Source of the DNA: an uncultured Lachnospiraceae bacterium
Lineage (GTDB): Bacteria > Bacillota > Clostridia > Lachnospirales > Lachnospiraceae
Assembly (NCBI GenBank): GCA_902778165.1
Contig: CACYWQ010000008.1
Location: 1 to 64,000, forward strand
Direction: 5' to 3'
Length of the DNA stretch: 64,000 nucleotides
Part shown: positions 46,121 to 54,551 of the stretch, piece after piece
Layout: each line of letters starts with the position of its first letter
Numbering within the stretch: position 1 is the stretch's first letter
Translations under genes and position numbers: made by a program
The notes under the pieces: model-generated
Database searches by the model: none
What the model was told of the DNA's origin: nothing
The model's input: only the letters and a program-made list of their open reading frames with translations

Positions 46121-47350
46121 CTATATCTCGTTACCTCTCTTGACGATATCTCGGCCGAGTCTTCTTCTTAGTTCATCCATTGCCTTGTCGGCACGGATTC
46201 GTTTATCTGATATTTCGCTGTCAGTCAAATCGGTCGCTTCTGATGACGGTTCATCATGTATCTCCATATCAAATAAAGACAGTTGTTCGTATCGTTCGTT
46301 GCTTACCTTGGTGGTCCTTATTCCAAGCTGTCTTATGGGACGGTCTTCATCCCAGAATGTCGCCAGCAATTCGCGGGAATAATCATATATCTCAGTCGTT
46401 GATGAAGTAGGAGTCTCTAAGGTCATCTGCCTGCTCATATGATCGAAATCCGAGTATCTGACAGACACGCTTATGCATGAGGCATAGACCTTATCATTTC
46501 TTAGTCTGGCACCGACTCTCTCTGCTAATTTCATAAGTATCTTATCGGCAGTCTGCCAATCTTCCGTATCCGTAGGAGTCGTGGTGCTGTTGCCGTATCC
46601 CTTCTGCTCATTATCGTACCATCCTGTAGGGTCAATATCAGTTCCTCTTGCACTCTCCAACATGGATATGCCAAACTTGCCGAGATTGGTAGCAATAACC
46701 TCCGGGTCGGCTTCAACAAGGTCTCGGACTGTGATGATACCAAGCTTACGAAGGCCTTCGGTCATGCTCTTGCCGACGTATAGCAGAACATTAACGGGAA
46801 GCGGCCAGAGCTTGGTCGGAACTTCTTCTTCAAATAGTGTATGAACCTTATCCGGCTTCTCAAAATCTCCTGCAATCTTGGCCAAGGTAAACTTGGTCGA
46901 TACACCGATATTGACGGTAAAACCAAGCCTGTCTTTAATCTCATCCTTAAGCTTATATGCAAAGCTTACAATGTCACCGTATATATCATCATATCCGTCA
47001 AATACAGCCCATGCTTCATCTATACTGTACTGGTAGACTTCGTCGGTATATTCATGCAAAAGTGAAAGAAATTCACCGGAGTATCTCTTGTAGGTCTTAT
47101 AATCAGACGGAACGATTCTAAGGCCCGGACACTTACGTCTGGCACTTGCAAGGGGTTCTGCGGTCTCTATACCATATTTCTTGGCAGGGGTAGATTTGGC
47201 CAGCACTATTCCGTGTCGGCTTGCTTCATCGCCGCCTACAACCGAGGGTATAAGTCGCAGATCCTCAGTCTCTTTAAGTTCCTTGATTCGATATACAGCA
47301 GACCATGCTAAGAAGGCACTGTTGACATCGATGTGGAATACATACCTCAT
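46121..47350 (-). CDS. Y-family DNA polymerase (DinB-like)
   Basis: 409 residues. Catalytic residues are present: Asp in FHIDVNSAF (about residue 8) and the Asp-Glu of YSIDEAWAVFDG (about 108). The helix-hairpin-helix region (LRKLGIITVRDLVEADPEVI) and little-finger domain follow. QLSLF near residue 371 is a sliding-clamp-binding motif. It copies damaged DNA with low fidelity. The first motif reads DVN where DinB has DMD, placing it off the classical Pol IV line. Its promoter holds an SOS box and transcription appears to start at or next to the ATG. Confidence 0.92.
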   Translation of the reverse strand: MRYVFHIDVNSAFLAWSAVYRIKELKETEDLRLIPSVVGGDEASRHGIVLAKSTPAKKYGIETAEPLASARRKCPGLRIVPSDYKTYKRYSGEFLSLLHEYTDEVYQYSIDEAWAVFDGYDDIYGDIVSFAYKLKDEIKDRLGFTVNIGVSTKFTLAKIAGDFEKPDKVHTLFEEEVPTKLWPLPVNVLLYVGKSMTEGLRKLGIITVRDLVEADPEVIATNLGKFGISMLESARGTDIDPTGWYDNEQKGYGNSTTTPTDTEDWQTADKILMKLAERVGARLRNDKVYASCISVSVRYSDFDHMSRQMTLETPTSSTTEIYDYSRELLATFWDEDRPIRQLGIRTTKVSNERYEQLSLFDMEIHDEPSSEATDLTDSEISDKRIRADKAMDELRRRLGRDIVKRGNEI

Positions 47351-47356
47351 ATGGAT

Positions 47357-47385
47357 ATTATAGAAAATATGTTCGATTATTTCAA
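47357..47385 (-). promoter_or_regulatory. SOS-controlled promoter of the Y-family polymerase
   Basis: On the minus strand TTGAAA (47385-47380), 17 bases and a perfect TATAAT (47362-47357). The spacer contains CGAACATATTTTCT (47375-47362), 12 of 14 to the Gram-positive LexA box CGAACATATGTTCG. The predicted RNA start falls near 47350, the A of the start codon, so the mRNA may be leaderless. Confidence 0.7.
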
Positions 47386-47395
47386 GATATATTTA

Positions 47396-47432
47396 TGAAT
47401 AAGAAAACCGTCGGGAGATTGTCCCGACGGTT
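47396..47432 (-). terminator. Intrinsic terminator of the DUF975 gene at 47471
   Basis: An 11-bp stem, AACCGTCGGGA (47406-47416) / TCCCGACGGTT (47422-47432) with loop GATTG; on the minus strand it is followed by TTCTTATT. It separates the DUF975 gene from the polymerase promoter. Confidence 0.8.
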
Positions 47433-47470
47433 ATGATTGTAGTCAGTATTACAATTTAAGTCTTTATGTC

Positions 47471-48229
47471 TTAGTTTTCTGAAGAACCGTCAACTGCGTC
47501 AGCAGCCTTGTCGATTACATTGCCTGATACTTCTTCAACCTTATCTGCAGCATTCTCGATGATGTTTGTTACAGCATCTGTTGCAGCATTGTTGTAATTA
47601 CCTTCCTGATCAGCACCTTCCTTAATTCTGTGATAGAAGTTGGTGAATGTAAGTGTCATGTAAGGAATTACCCATATACCTGCAATAAAGAATGTAACGC
47701 AGACTAAGAGCATCCAAGGAATGAAAGAAAGATATAATACGAAGAGATCCATCTTGCGACCCTTCATGATTCTCTTACTTTCCTTAAGGCACTCCATAGG
47801 TGACATATCAGGATTCTCAGCCAAAATGAAGAATGCCTGAGAATAAGCAAATGTCATTATGATACCGGGAATAACCAATAAGAGTGTCCATAACATAATG
47901 AAGATCTCAAATAAAAGGAAAAGCGCAACTGACTTGCCATAGCACTTCTTGAAAGGCTCAAATACCGTGCCGACCTGAGGATCCTCACCGTAAGTAACAT
48001 TGAGGTATACCATAACAAGACCGAGTGATAAAGGTGCTGTTAAAAGTAATGAACCTGCAAGTGATACGATTGTACCTACTGCAACGTTTCCGCTGCTAGT
48101 GAGTGCTGAACCGATTCCTGATACTATAGCGGGAATTACTGATGCTACCAATGCACATACGAAAAGGATTCCCACTTTGCCTTTGAGCTGGGCCTTAGCC
48201 TGCTCCTTGATTTCTGCTCTTGTAAACAT
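47471..48229 (-). CDS. DUF975 family membrane protein
   Basis: 252 residues with about five to six membrane segments. The N-terminal MFTRAEIKEQAKAQLKGKVG is the family hallmark, followed by YGEDPQVGTVFEPFKKCYGK and MECLKESKRIMKGRKMDLF. The acidic/Ala-rich C-terminal tail (about 215-252) is an amphipathic extra part. Function is unknown; the family is widespread in Firmicutes. AAGGAG precedes the ATG. It is divergent from a larger paralogue at 48408, and the two promoters share a 14-base repeat. Confidence 0.88.
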   Translation of the reverse strand: MFTRAEIKEQAKAQLKGKVGILFVCALVASVIPAIVSGIGSALTSSGNVAVGTIVSLAGSLLLTAPLSLGLVMVYLNVTYGEDPQVGTVFEPFKKCYGKSVALFLLFEIFIMLWTLLLVIPGIIMTFAYSQAFFILAENPDMSPMECLKESKRIMKGRKMDLFVLYLSFIPWMLLVCVTFFIAGIWVIPYMTLTFTNFYHRIKEGADQEGNYNNAATDAVTNIIENAADKVEEVSGNVIDKAADAVDGSSEN

Positions 48230-48274
48230 ACATACTCTCCTTATCTACGTATATTCTATAAAACCTCTTAACAG

Positions 48275-48303
48275 ACTATATCACTTTTGCACAGAATTAT
48301 CAA
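48275..48303 (-). promoter_or_regulatory. Promoter of the minus-strand DUF975 gene
   Basis: On the minus strand TTGATA (48303-48298), 17 bases and TATAGT (48280-48275), a good SigA promoter 46 bases before the start codon. Confidence 0.6.
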
Positions 48304-48352
48304 TATTGAAAGCATAAGCTCTCTATAACTCTTTTCTGTTGCACAGAATAAT
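48287..48352. repeat. Paired 14-base direct repeats in the divergent DUF975 promoters
   Basis: TTGCACAGAATTAT (48287-48300) and TTGCACAGAATAAT (48339-48352) differ at one base and start 52 bases apart, about five helical turns. The first overlaps the minus promoter; the second contains a -35-like TTGCAC for the plus gene, with TAAATT 17 bases on. A shared regulator site is likely. Confidence 0.55.
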
Positions 48353-48407
48353 AAAAAAGTATAAATTTAAAATGGAATTATATAGAAGTATAAAACGGAG
48401 GTTTGGT

Positions 48408-49418
48408 ATGAAACTAACCAGAGCGGAGCTTAAGGCACAGGCCAGAGGGCAGATGAGCGGGAAATTCGGAATGCTGTTTCTGTGTTTTGCAGTGGTATGG
48501 GGAATCGAATTCATATGTAAGAAGGGATTCGGCTTTGCAACGATGCCGAGCATATTCGATATATATAAGGGCATGCTTGATCCATTAACATCACTATCAC
48601 CTGATGCCATAGACGGCATCGTAGAAGATGAGATGACGTCATTAGTGACATATTCGAATCTTGCAAATGCAGTATCGTTGGCATACTGGTTCTTAGTCTA
48701 TCCGATGATAAGCGTAGGACTTACACAGGTATTGCTTAATCTTACATATGGTGATGTACCGCAGGTAGGCACAATATTTGAACCTTATAAGACTAAATTC
48801 GGTAAGTCTATAGGTACGGTATGGCTTAAGAAATTATTTGAGGTATTATGGATAATCCCGTTCTGTATTGTGTGGATTATTTGTGCCGGAGTCATGATAG
48901 CGGGTATTGCATCGGACGATAGCCGTATTGAAGCAATAATGGATACCATAAGATCTGCATTGAATTTAGGTCATGATTTTGGAGATGCGCTGATAAGTGT
49001 CGTAGGTATGTTACTGTGGTTTTTGTTTATATTCGCCGTAATAGGTGCGGTTATGGTGATTCCCTATTACATCATCATATCCAAGTATGCAATGTCACTC
49101 TTTGTGATGAATGAGAATCCTGCCCTTTCATCTACACAATGTATTAATAAGAGTAAGGAGATGATGCAGGGACACATATGGGAGTTCTTTGTACTGAAGT
49201 TATCGTTCTTTCCATGGTTCTTATTATGCTGCATCCCCTTTGTGGGATGGATATCGCTGGCATACACGATTCCCTATATGCAGGTGACAGTTACGAACTA
49301 TTATCACTCTATCAAGCCGGCATCTGTCATAAATGAGTTTCAATACGCCGATGCTTCTGACATTACTGAGGTTGTAGAGACTGTTGCAGACAATATACTG
49401 GGCGAAGGCTTTGAATAA
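48408..49418 (+). CDS. DUF975 family membrane protein (larger paralogue)
   Basis: About 336 residues with five to six membrane segments. MKLTRAELKAQARGQMSGKFG matches the DUF975 start and the paralogue at 47471. YGDVPQVGTIFEPYKTKFGK and STQCINKSKEMMQGHIWEFF also align with it, while a ~90-residue part (about 33-85 and 185-225) is extra. I chose ATG 48408 because GGAGG lies 7 bases upstream; an open TTG at 48339 falls in the promoter. Function unknown; the pair probably arose by duplication and inversion. Confidence 0.88.
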   Translation: MKLTRAELKAQARGQMSGKFGMLFLCFAVVWGIEFICKKGFGFATMPSIFDIYKGMLDPLTSLSPDAIDGIVEDEMTSLVTYSNLANAVSLAYWFLVYPMISVGLTQVLLNLTYGDVPQVGTIFEPYKTKFGKSIGTVWLKKLFEVLWIIPFCIVWIICAGVMIAGIASDDSRIEAIMDTIRSALNLGHDFGDALISVVGMLLWFLFIFAVIGAVMVIPYYIIISKYAMSLFVMNENPALSSTQCINKSKEMMQGHIWEFFVLKLSFFPWFLLCCIPFVGWISLAYTIPYMQVTVTNYYHSIKPASVINEFQYADASDITEVVETVADNILGEGFE

Positions 49419-49441
49419 TAATCTGTAAGCGATATAAAAAT

Positions 49442-49480
49442 GATCCGTCACGTTGTGTGCCGTGACGGATCTTTATTGTT
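49442..49480 (+). terminator. Terminator of the larger DUF975 gene
   Basis: GATCCGTCACG (49442-49452) pairs with CGTGACGGATC (49461-49471), 11 bp with an 8-base loop, followed by TTTATTGTT. Confidence 0.8.
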
Positions 49481-49494
49481 CAAACAGATCAATA

Positions 49495-49629
49495 TCAGTC
49501 CGTTTCGTTATAAATACTTAATCCCAGTATCTTCTCCTTGGCTTCGTCCAAAGATGTACAACTGTTAAGTATCATACGAATCAGTTCCATAAATGTCTTA
49601 AATTCAGCACTGGTCATATTATCTTCCAT
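49495..49629 (-). CDS. Small protein, 44 residues
   Basis: A short ORF with a strong ribosome site (GGAGGTTAAGT before the ATG). It encodes MEDNMTSAEFKTFMELIRMI followed by LNSCTSLDEAKEKILGLS, predicted as two acidic helices. Short helical proteins with this MTxAEFK...LDEAxEKI pattern occur in Lachnospiraceae genomes, often near mobile DNA; function is unknown. It lies between the DUF975 terminator and the 3' end of the surface-protein gene on the same strand, 78 bases downstream of it. Coding is supported by the ribosome site and protein-like composition, not by homology I can test. Confidence 0.55.
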   Translation of the reverse strand: MEDNMTSAEFKTFMELIRMILNSCTSLDEAKEKILGLSIYNETD

Positions 49630-49707
49630 ACTTAACCTCCGTATCCGAGAAACCTTCTTATACGGTGATTATAGTATTTTCTCCTTTCTTAGGTCAATAG
49701 TGTATTG

Positions 49708-51975
49708 TTACCTTACAAGCACATCTACAAATCGGGTGATGCGTTCGGGCTTTACGATATCTTCAGGGAATGAAATATATATTTCCTCGTCTTTATGAAT
49801 CATTGCAAATAGCGGATTAAACTTAAATCTAAAGGCTGTGGTAGCGCACTTATCCCATAGGGTTTCCGGGATAGTAAGTGCAAGGCTTCCGTTGTTGGTA
49901 TGGATAAATCTGTATCCCATAAATGCATACTTCTCATCATCACTGCCTTTTAGCTTATCGCCGGTGCCGTTATATGTGATAACGCATCTGTACCATAGAA
50001 TAAACAGCAGTATTAATCCCGCCAAAAGAAGAATAAGTCCGAGGATTATAAGGGCCTTAAGCCATATCGGGAGACTATTCCACCAGTCACATAGCCTGTC
50101 CCACAGATTCATATCATCACTCACAGGTTCAAGTTCTGCAACCGGTGATTTGGAACCTATTTTGGGATACTGTATATTGACTTCTGTCTCTTTGATAAGA
50201 CCGCTTCCTGCATCCGGTTCTATGGGTGTTATATCTGTATTAACCGGAAGTATATGAAATCTTACACCTGATACATTAACGCTTGCGGTTGCAGAGTTGC
50301 CGGCCTTATCATACCCGGTCACGGTATAGGTTCCGTCCTTGGTTACGACTATACTCTGTCCTGAACCGGACTGTGGTCCGTTCCAACTAAATCTGTTATA
50401 ATCAGGACCGGATTCACCGTCAGAGCATTCGGCGGTAAGAATTGCGGCTTTATCATTATTAATCAGAACGTAACTTGCCGATATGACCGGACTTATTCTG
50501 TCAATATTTGTGACATCAAGGCTATAGTAATTGATATTCTCGTTTCTATCGCGCACTGCCACCTGAACAAAACAGTTATCTTCTACGGTTATACTGTCTT
50601 CGTCGGTCCATGTATGTCCGCTGTCATATGAGAAGCAATTATCAGGCAGTCCGATTCCGGGACTGCCGTCTGGATTAATATCCTCTGCTTCAAATTCTAC
50701 TTCCACGCTTCCGTTAGTCCAATATCCGGGATAGAGACTGTGACGTACTGTCGGAGCATAGTCATCAATATTGGTAATAGCTTCATCCAAAACTGCGATA
50801 TTACCAAGCTTATCTTTAGCTCTGAACTCTATTGTTGTGTTGTGAGTAACCGTATACTCGGTCTTATCTGTCCACGTCATTCCTCCGTCATAACTGTAGG
50901 GAAGGTCATCAAGCCCCACACCATCTCGTCCGTCGGAGAGTATATCATCACATTCAACATGTATCGTCACTTCCGTAAGATTGGGCGTGTGATCATAGTC
51001 AAAGACAAGGATCCTCGGCGGTTCGTTATCTATGTTATCTATCGTAAACTCAAGTACAGCCGTGTTTTCCAAATCATCCCGTATAAGTACTTCATAATCT
51101 CCGTTATCGGTGTAGAAATGCGTCGGATCATCGGTCCATGTTGCGCCGTTATCATAGCTGTAGGGCAATTCATGTAAGCCGCAGCCCTCACTTCCGTTAG
51201 GCTGTATGTCGCGAACATCAATAAGGTTAAGCGTAACTCCTTCTCTTACCCAATCGGTAGGTTCTAAGGAGTAATCGATTACCGTAGGCTCATATCGGTC
51301 TATATTGCTTACATCTATTGTGTATGCAGCTCCACCCGTATTTGAATTGGGGTCGGCACCCACATAGAATGTGTATGTACCGTTCTCGGTAAGAGTGAAT
51401 TCTCCGTCAGCAGAACCGGTTCCGTTTATTACATAAGGTTCATCGGTAAGAGTCATTCCGTAATTGGTTATTTCCATTGTTACATGGACTTCCGTGGCCC
51501 AATTTGTTGTATCTCTGGTATATGTTACATAGCCTAAGACTTCTGAAGTGGAGTGACCGCATCCAATCTCGTAATATGTATAACTCTCATATCTTGTCTC
51601 AGAATGAGGACAGCTTTCTCCGCCTCTGTCACCGTGGTACGAAGCACCGCATCTGTCACATTCGGAAGTGCCCCAATCATCACCCCAGTAGTATAATGTA
51701 CCACCGCAAGGTTCTTCGTATGAGCGCGTTCCGGTTCTGGCAATATTATAACAACCGCCTCCGCTGCCGCTGTTGCCTGTATGCATATGATAAATCGGAT
51801 ATGTAACGCTTATGCTCTCGCTATCTTCGGCATGTGCCTTAATATGCGCAAAAGGAGACAGAAACACAGCCTGTATAAGCAAACAGGCAGTCAGCAACAT
51901 TATAAGAACTGTCTGAAACGCAGGAATTAAAAAAGGTCCCCTACGGGACCTGCCAAATATATCTTTCATAGACAT
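49708..51975 (-). CDS. Large surface protein with Ig-like repeats
   Basis: 755 residues: a signal-anchor (about 14-42, ending HAHAE-like), a Cys-rich region (about 70-135, CDRCGASYHG and CPHSE, possibly metal-binding), then four to five ~85-95-residue beta-sandwich repeats each carrying YSYDxGxTWTD and ending in a T-N-I-D turn. A C-terminal membrane segment (about 640-665, LPIWLKALIILGLILLLAGL) and a ~90-residue cytoplasmic tail follow. It is probably a cell-surface adhesin or scaffold. AAGGGGG precedes ATG 51975. A terminator-like hairpin lies within the first codons. Confidence 0.8.
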   Translation of the reverse strand: MSMKDIFGRSRRGPFLIPAFQTVLIMLLTACLLIQAVFLSPFAHIKAHAEDSESISVTYPIYHMHTGNSGSGGGCYNIARTGTRSYEEPCGGTLYYWGDDWGTSECDRCGASYHGDRGGESCPHSETRYESYTYYEIGCGHSTSEVLGYVTYTRDTTNWATEVHVTMEITNYGMTLTDEPYVINGTGSADGEFTLTENGTYTFYVGADPNSNTGGAAYTIDVSNIDRYEPTVIDYSLEPTDWVREGVTLNLIDVRDIQPNGSEGCGLHELPYSYDNGATWTDDPTHFYTDNGDYEVLIRDDLENTAVLEFTIDNIDNEPPRILVFDYDHTPNLTEVTIHVECDDILSDGRDGVGLDDLPYSYDGGMTWTDKTEYTVTHNTTIEFRAKDKLGNIAVLDEAITNIDDYAPTVRHSLYPGYWTNGSVEVEFEAEDINPDGSPGIGLPDNCFSYDSGHTWTDEDSITVEDNCFVQVAVRDRNENINYYSLDVTNIDRISPVISASYVLINNDKAAILTAECSDGESGPDYNRFSWNGPQSGSGQSIVVTKDGTYTVTGYDKAGNSATASVNVSGVRFHILPVNTDITPIEPDAGSGLIKETEVNIQYPKIGSKSPVAELEPVSDDMNLWDRLCDWWNSLPIWLKALIILGLILLLAGLILLFILWYRCVITYNGTGDKLKGSDDEKYAFMGYRFIHTNNGSLALTIPETLWDKCATTAFRFKFNPLFAMIHKDEEIYISFPEDIVKPERITRFVDVLVR
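51929..51951 (-). terminator. Terminator-like hairpin inside the start of the surface-protein gene
   Basis: On the minus strand AGGTCCC (51951-51945), loop GTAG and GGGACCT (51940-51934), then a run of T (51933-51929). It lies at about codons 9-16 of the surface-protein gene and encodes GRSRRGP. It has full intrinsic-terminator form and could act as an early attenuator. Confidence 0.5.
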
Positions 51976-52025
51976 AATTACCCCCTTAGGTCAAAACATA
52001 ATTGTATTGGCCTATAGCGATAACC

Positions 52026-52054
52026 GATATATGCATTTGATCAATGATACGCAA
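52026..52054 (-). promoter_or_regulatory. Promoter of the surface-protein gene
   Basis: On the minus strand TTGCGT (52054-52049), 17 bases and TATATC (52031-52026), about 50 bases before the start codon at 51975. Confidence 0.4.
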
Positions 52055-52184
52055 AAGGAACAGTATCAGAATTATATATTAAGGGAGAGCGATTGGCAAG
52101 TCTTTTTACTTGATTTTTTTGGCAAAATATCTAAAAATATAAGTTAGTGTGAATGCATAAATATAAGTAAGAATGGAGATCAGG

Positions 52185-53237
52185 ATGAGCTGGGAGAATA
52201 ATGTACGTAAGGTGATTCCGTATGTTCCGGGAGAACAGCCGACAGGAGACGTGATCAAGCTTAATACGAACGAGAATCCGTATCCACCGTCGCCTAGGGT
52301 TAAGAAGGTGTTGGCTGAGTTTGATATAGATACACTTCGTAAGTATCCAGATGTTTACGGAGGGACGCTTCAAGCCAAATTGTCTGAAGTCTATGGAATT
52401 GACAAAGACAAAGTATTTGTGGGAGTCGGAAGTGATGATGTGCTTGCAACGGCTTTTCTTACATTCTTTAATTCCGACAAACCAATTATATTTCCGGATG
52501 TCACATACTCTTTCTATGACGTTTGGGCAGATTTGTATAACATCCCCTATGAAGTGATTCCGCTTAAGGATGATTTCAGAATTGACAGGGAGGATTATAT
52601 AAGGGATAACGGCGGAATAGTGATTCCCAATCCCAATGCACCGACCGGAGCGCTCAAATCGGTTGAAGATCTTGAGTATATCATCAGTAATAACAGTGAC
52701 AGCATCGTAATTATTGATGAAGCATACATTGATTTCGGGGGTAAGTCAGTGCTTCCTCTTATAGATAAATATGACAATCTTCTGGTTGTTCAGACATTCT
52801 CCAAATCAAGAAGTATGGCCGGAGTAAGAATCGGTATGGCTTTCGGATGCAAGGCCTTAATTAAGTACTTAAATGACGTCAAGTTCTCCATTAATTCATA
52901 CACGATAAATAAACTTACGGAAGCAGCCGGAACGGCCGCTCTTGAAGATGAGGCATATTTTAAGGAGACCGTAGCCAAGGTGATAGCAACAAGGGAGCGG
53001 GTTAAGCCCATACTTAAGCAGCTGGGATTTGACTTTCCCGACAGCGCATCTAATTTCGTGTTTGCTACGCATGATACCGTTCCTGCAGAAGAGATATTCA
53101 CGTCATTAAAGGAACGGGGAATATATGTAAGATGGTGGAATAAGCCTCGCATAAGCAATCATCTTAGAATAAGCATCGGAGCAGATGAGGAAATGGATGA
53201 ATTAATTAATGCATTAAAGGAAATAACAACCAGATAA
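52185..53237 (+). CDS. hisC: Histidinol-phosphate aminotransferase-like enzyme
   Basis: About 350 residues, a PLP aminotransferase fold I. LNTNENPYPPSPRV near the N-terminus, VIPNPNAPTGA, IDEAYIDFGG and the PLP lysine in QTFSKSRSMAGVRIG are the HisC signature. It converts imidazole acetol-phosphate to histidinol-phosphate in histidine synthesis, though HisC-like enzymes outside a his operon can act on aromatic keto acids. I chose ATG 52185 because GGAGA lies 5 bases upstream; ATG 52173 is also open. It is 32 bases from glnA, so an amino-group metabolism unit is likely. Confidence 0.9.
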   Translation: MSWENNVRKVIPYVPGEQPTGDVIKLNTNENPYPPSPRVKKVLAEFDIDTLRKYPDVYGGTLQAKLSEVYGIDKDKVFVGVGSDDVLATAFLTFFNSDKPIIFPDVTYSFYDVWADLYNIPYEVIPLKDDFRIDREDYIRDNGGIVIPNPNAPTGALKSVEDLEYIISNNSDSIVIIDEAYIDFGGKSVLPLIDKYDNLLVVQTFSKSRSMAGVRIGMAFGCKALIKYLNDVKFSINSYTINKLTEAAGTAALEDEAYFKETVAKVIATRERVKPILKQLGFDFPDSASNFVFATHDTVPAEEIFTSLKERGIYVRWWNKPRISNHLRISIGADEEMDELINALKEITTR

Positions 53238-53269
53238 ATCATGATTAAATAATCCGAAGGGAGATATGT

Positions 53270-54529
53270 ATGAAGAACAAAAAGGAAGATATCATAAGGA
53301 TGGTTGAAGAAAGCGACGTAGAGTTCATAAGACTGCAGTTTACTGACTTATACGGCAGATTAAAGAACATGGCCGTTACGTCTTCTCAACTTGAAAAAGC
53401 AATAAATAACGGGTGTATGTTTGATGCAGCTGCAATTGAGGATTACGGAAGTGAGAGTGAATCGGATATGTACCTGTATCCGGACCTTTCCACATTTGAA
53501 ATATTCCCTTGGAGACCGCAACAGGGTAAAGTGGCCAGAATGTTCTGTGATGTATACAACATAGAGCGTAATCCATACGAAGGAGATCCCAGAGGGATCC
53601 TTAAGAATGTGACCAATAAAGCGCAGTCTATGGGATATGAATTCAACGTGGGAAGCGAGTGTGAATTCTTCCTGTTTAATACGGATGAGAACGGCATGCC
53701 CACTACAGATACAAGAGAGCAGGCGGGATATTTCGACTGTGGTCCGGTGGATTTCGGTGAGAATGCAAGACGAGATATAGTTCTTACATTAGAGCAGATG
53801 GGACTGTTCGTCGAATCTTCGCATCATGAGATGGCTCCCGCACAGCATGAAGTAGATTTTAAATATTCGGATGCATTAAATACAGCAGATAATATACAGA
53901 CTTTCAGACTGGCGGTTAAGACAATAGCCAAGAGACACGGTCTGCATGCAACCTTCATGCCTAAGCCCAAGACTGATTGCAACGGTTCGGGAATGCATCT
54001 TAATATGTCACTTACCAAGAAGGGTAAGAATGTATTCTATGACAGCAAGGATAAATACGGATTATCCAAGGAAGCATATTATTTCCTCGGGGGCCTGGCT
54101 AAGCATATCAAGGCAATTACCGCAATTACCAATCCTACGGTTAATTCATACAAAAGACTTGCAGGCAGCGACAGAACCCTATTTAGGATTCCGGTGTCTG
54201 ATGAGAATAAGGCAAGGATCGAATTAAGAAGTCCCGATCCTTCGGCTAATCCTTATCTTGCAATAGCGGTTTGCCTTGCTGCAGGATTAAACGGAATTGA
54301 AGAGAAGATTATGCCGGCAGCATCGGTGCTTACAGGATGGAGAGCGGACAATACACTTCCCATGAGCCTTATAGATGCGGTAGGAGAGCTTAAGAAGGAT
54401 AAACTTATCAGACAGACGCTCGGAGATACACTCTATAAGCGCTATACGGATATTAAACTACGTGAATGGCAGGATTATCAGTCACAGGTAACGCAGTGGG
54501 AGATAGACCAGTATCTGGACAGATACTAA
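53270..54529 (+). CDS. glnA: Glutamine synthetase type I
   Basis: 419 residues, slightly short for the family (about 440). GSI motifs are present: the N-terminal FIRLQFTDLYGRLKN, GSECEFFLF, HHEMAPAQHEVDFKY, the FMPKP motif with NGSGMHLN, and PSANPYLAIAVCLAAGLNGI. It lacks an obvious adenylylation loop, as in other Firmicutes (GSI-alpha). It makes glutamine from glutamate and ammonia. GGGAG precedes the ATG. The ANTAR gene 22 bases downstream suggests control by nitrogen-responsive antitermination. Confidence 0.96.
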   Translation: MKNKKEDIIRMVEESDVEFIRLQFTDLYGRLKNMAVTSSQLEKAINNGCMFDAAAIEDYGSESESDMYLYPDLSTFEIFPWRPQQGKVARMFCDVYNIERNPYEGDPRGILKNVTNKAQSMGYEFNVGSECEFFLFNTDENGMPTTDTREQAGYFDCGPVDFGENARRDIVLTLEQMGLFVESSHHEMAPAQHEVDFKYSDALNTADNIQTFRLAVKTIAKRHGLHATFMPKPKTDCNGSGMHLNMSLTKKGKNVFYDSKDKYGLSKEAYYFLGGLAKHIKAITAITNPTVNSYKRLAGSDRTLFRIPVSDENKARIELRSPDPSANPYLAIAVCLAAGLNGIEEKIMPAASVLTGWRADNTLPMSLIDAVGELKKDKLIRQTLGDTLYKRYTDIKLREWQDYQSQVTQWEIDQYLDRY

Positions 54530-54551
54530 GATAAATAAAGACGGGTAAGTA

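Noticed and set aside
48339..48407. TTG start extending the larger DUF975 protein
   Set aside because: It falls in the promoter repeat, has no ribosome site, and the family start matches ATG 48408 with GGAGG.
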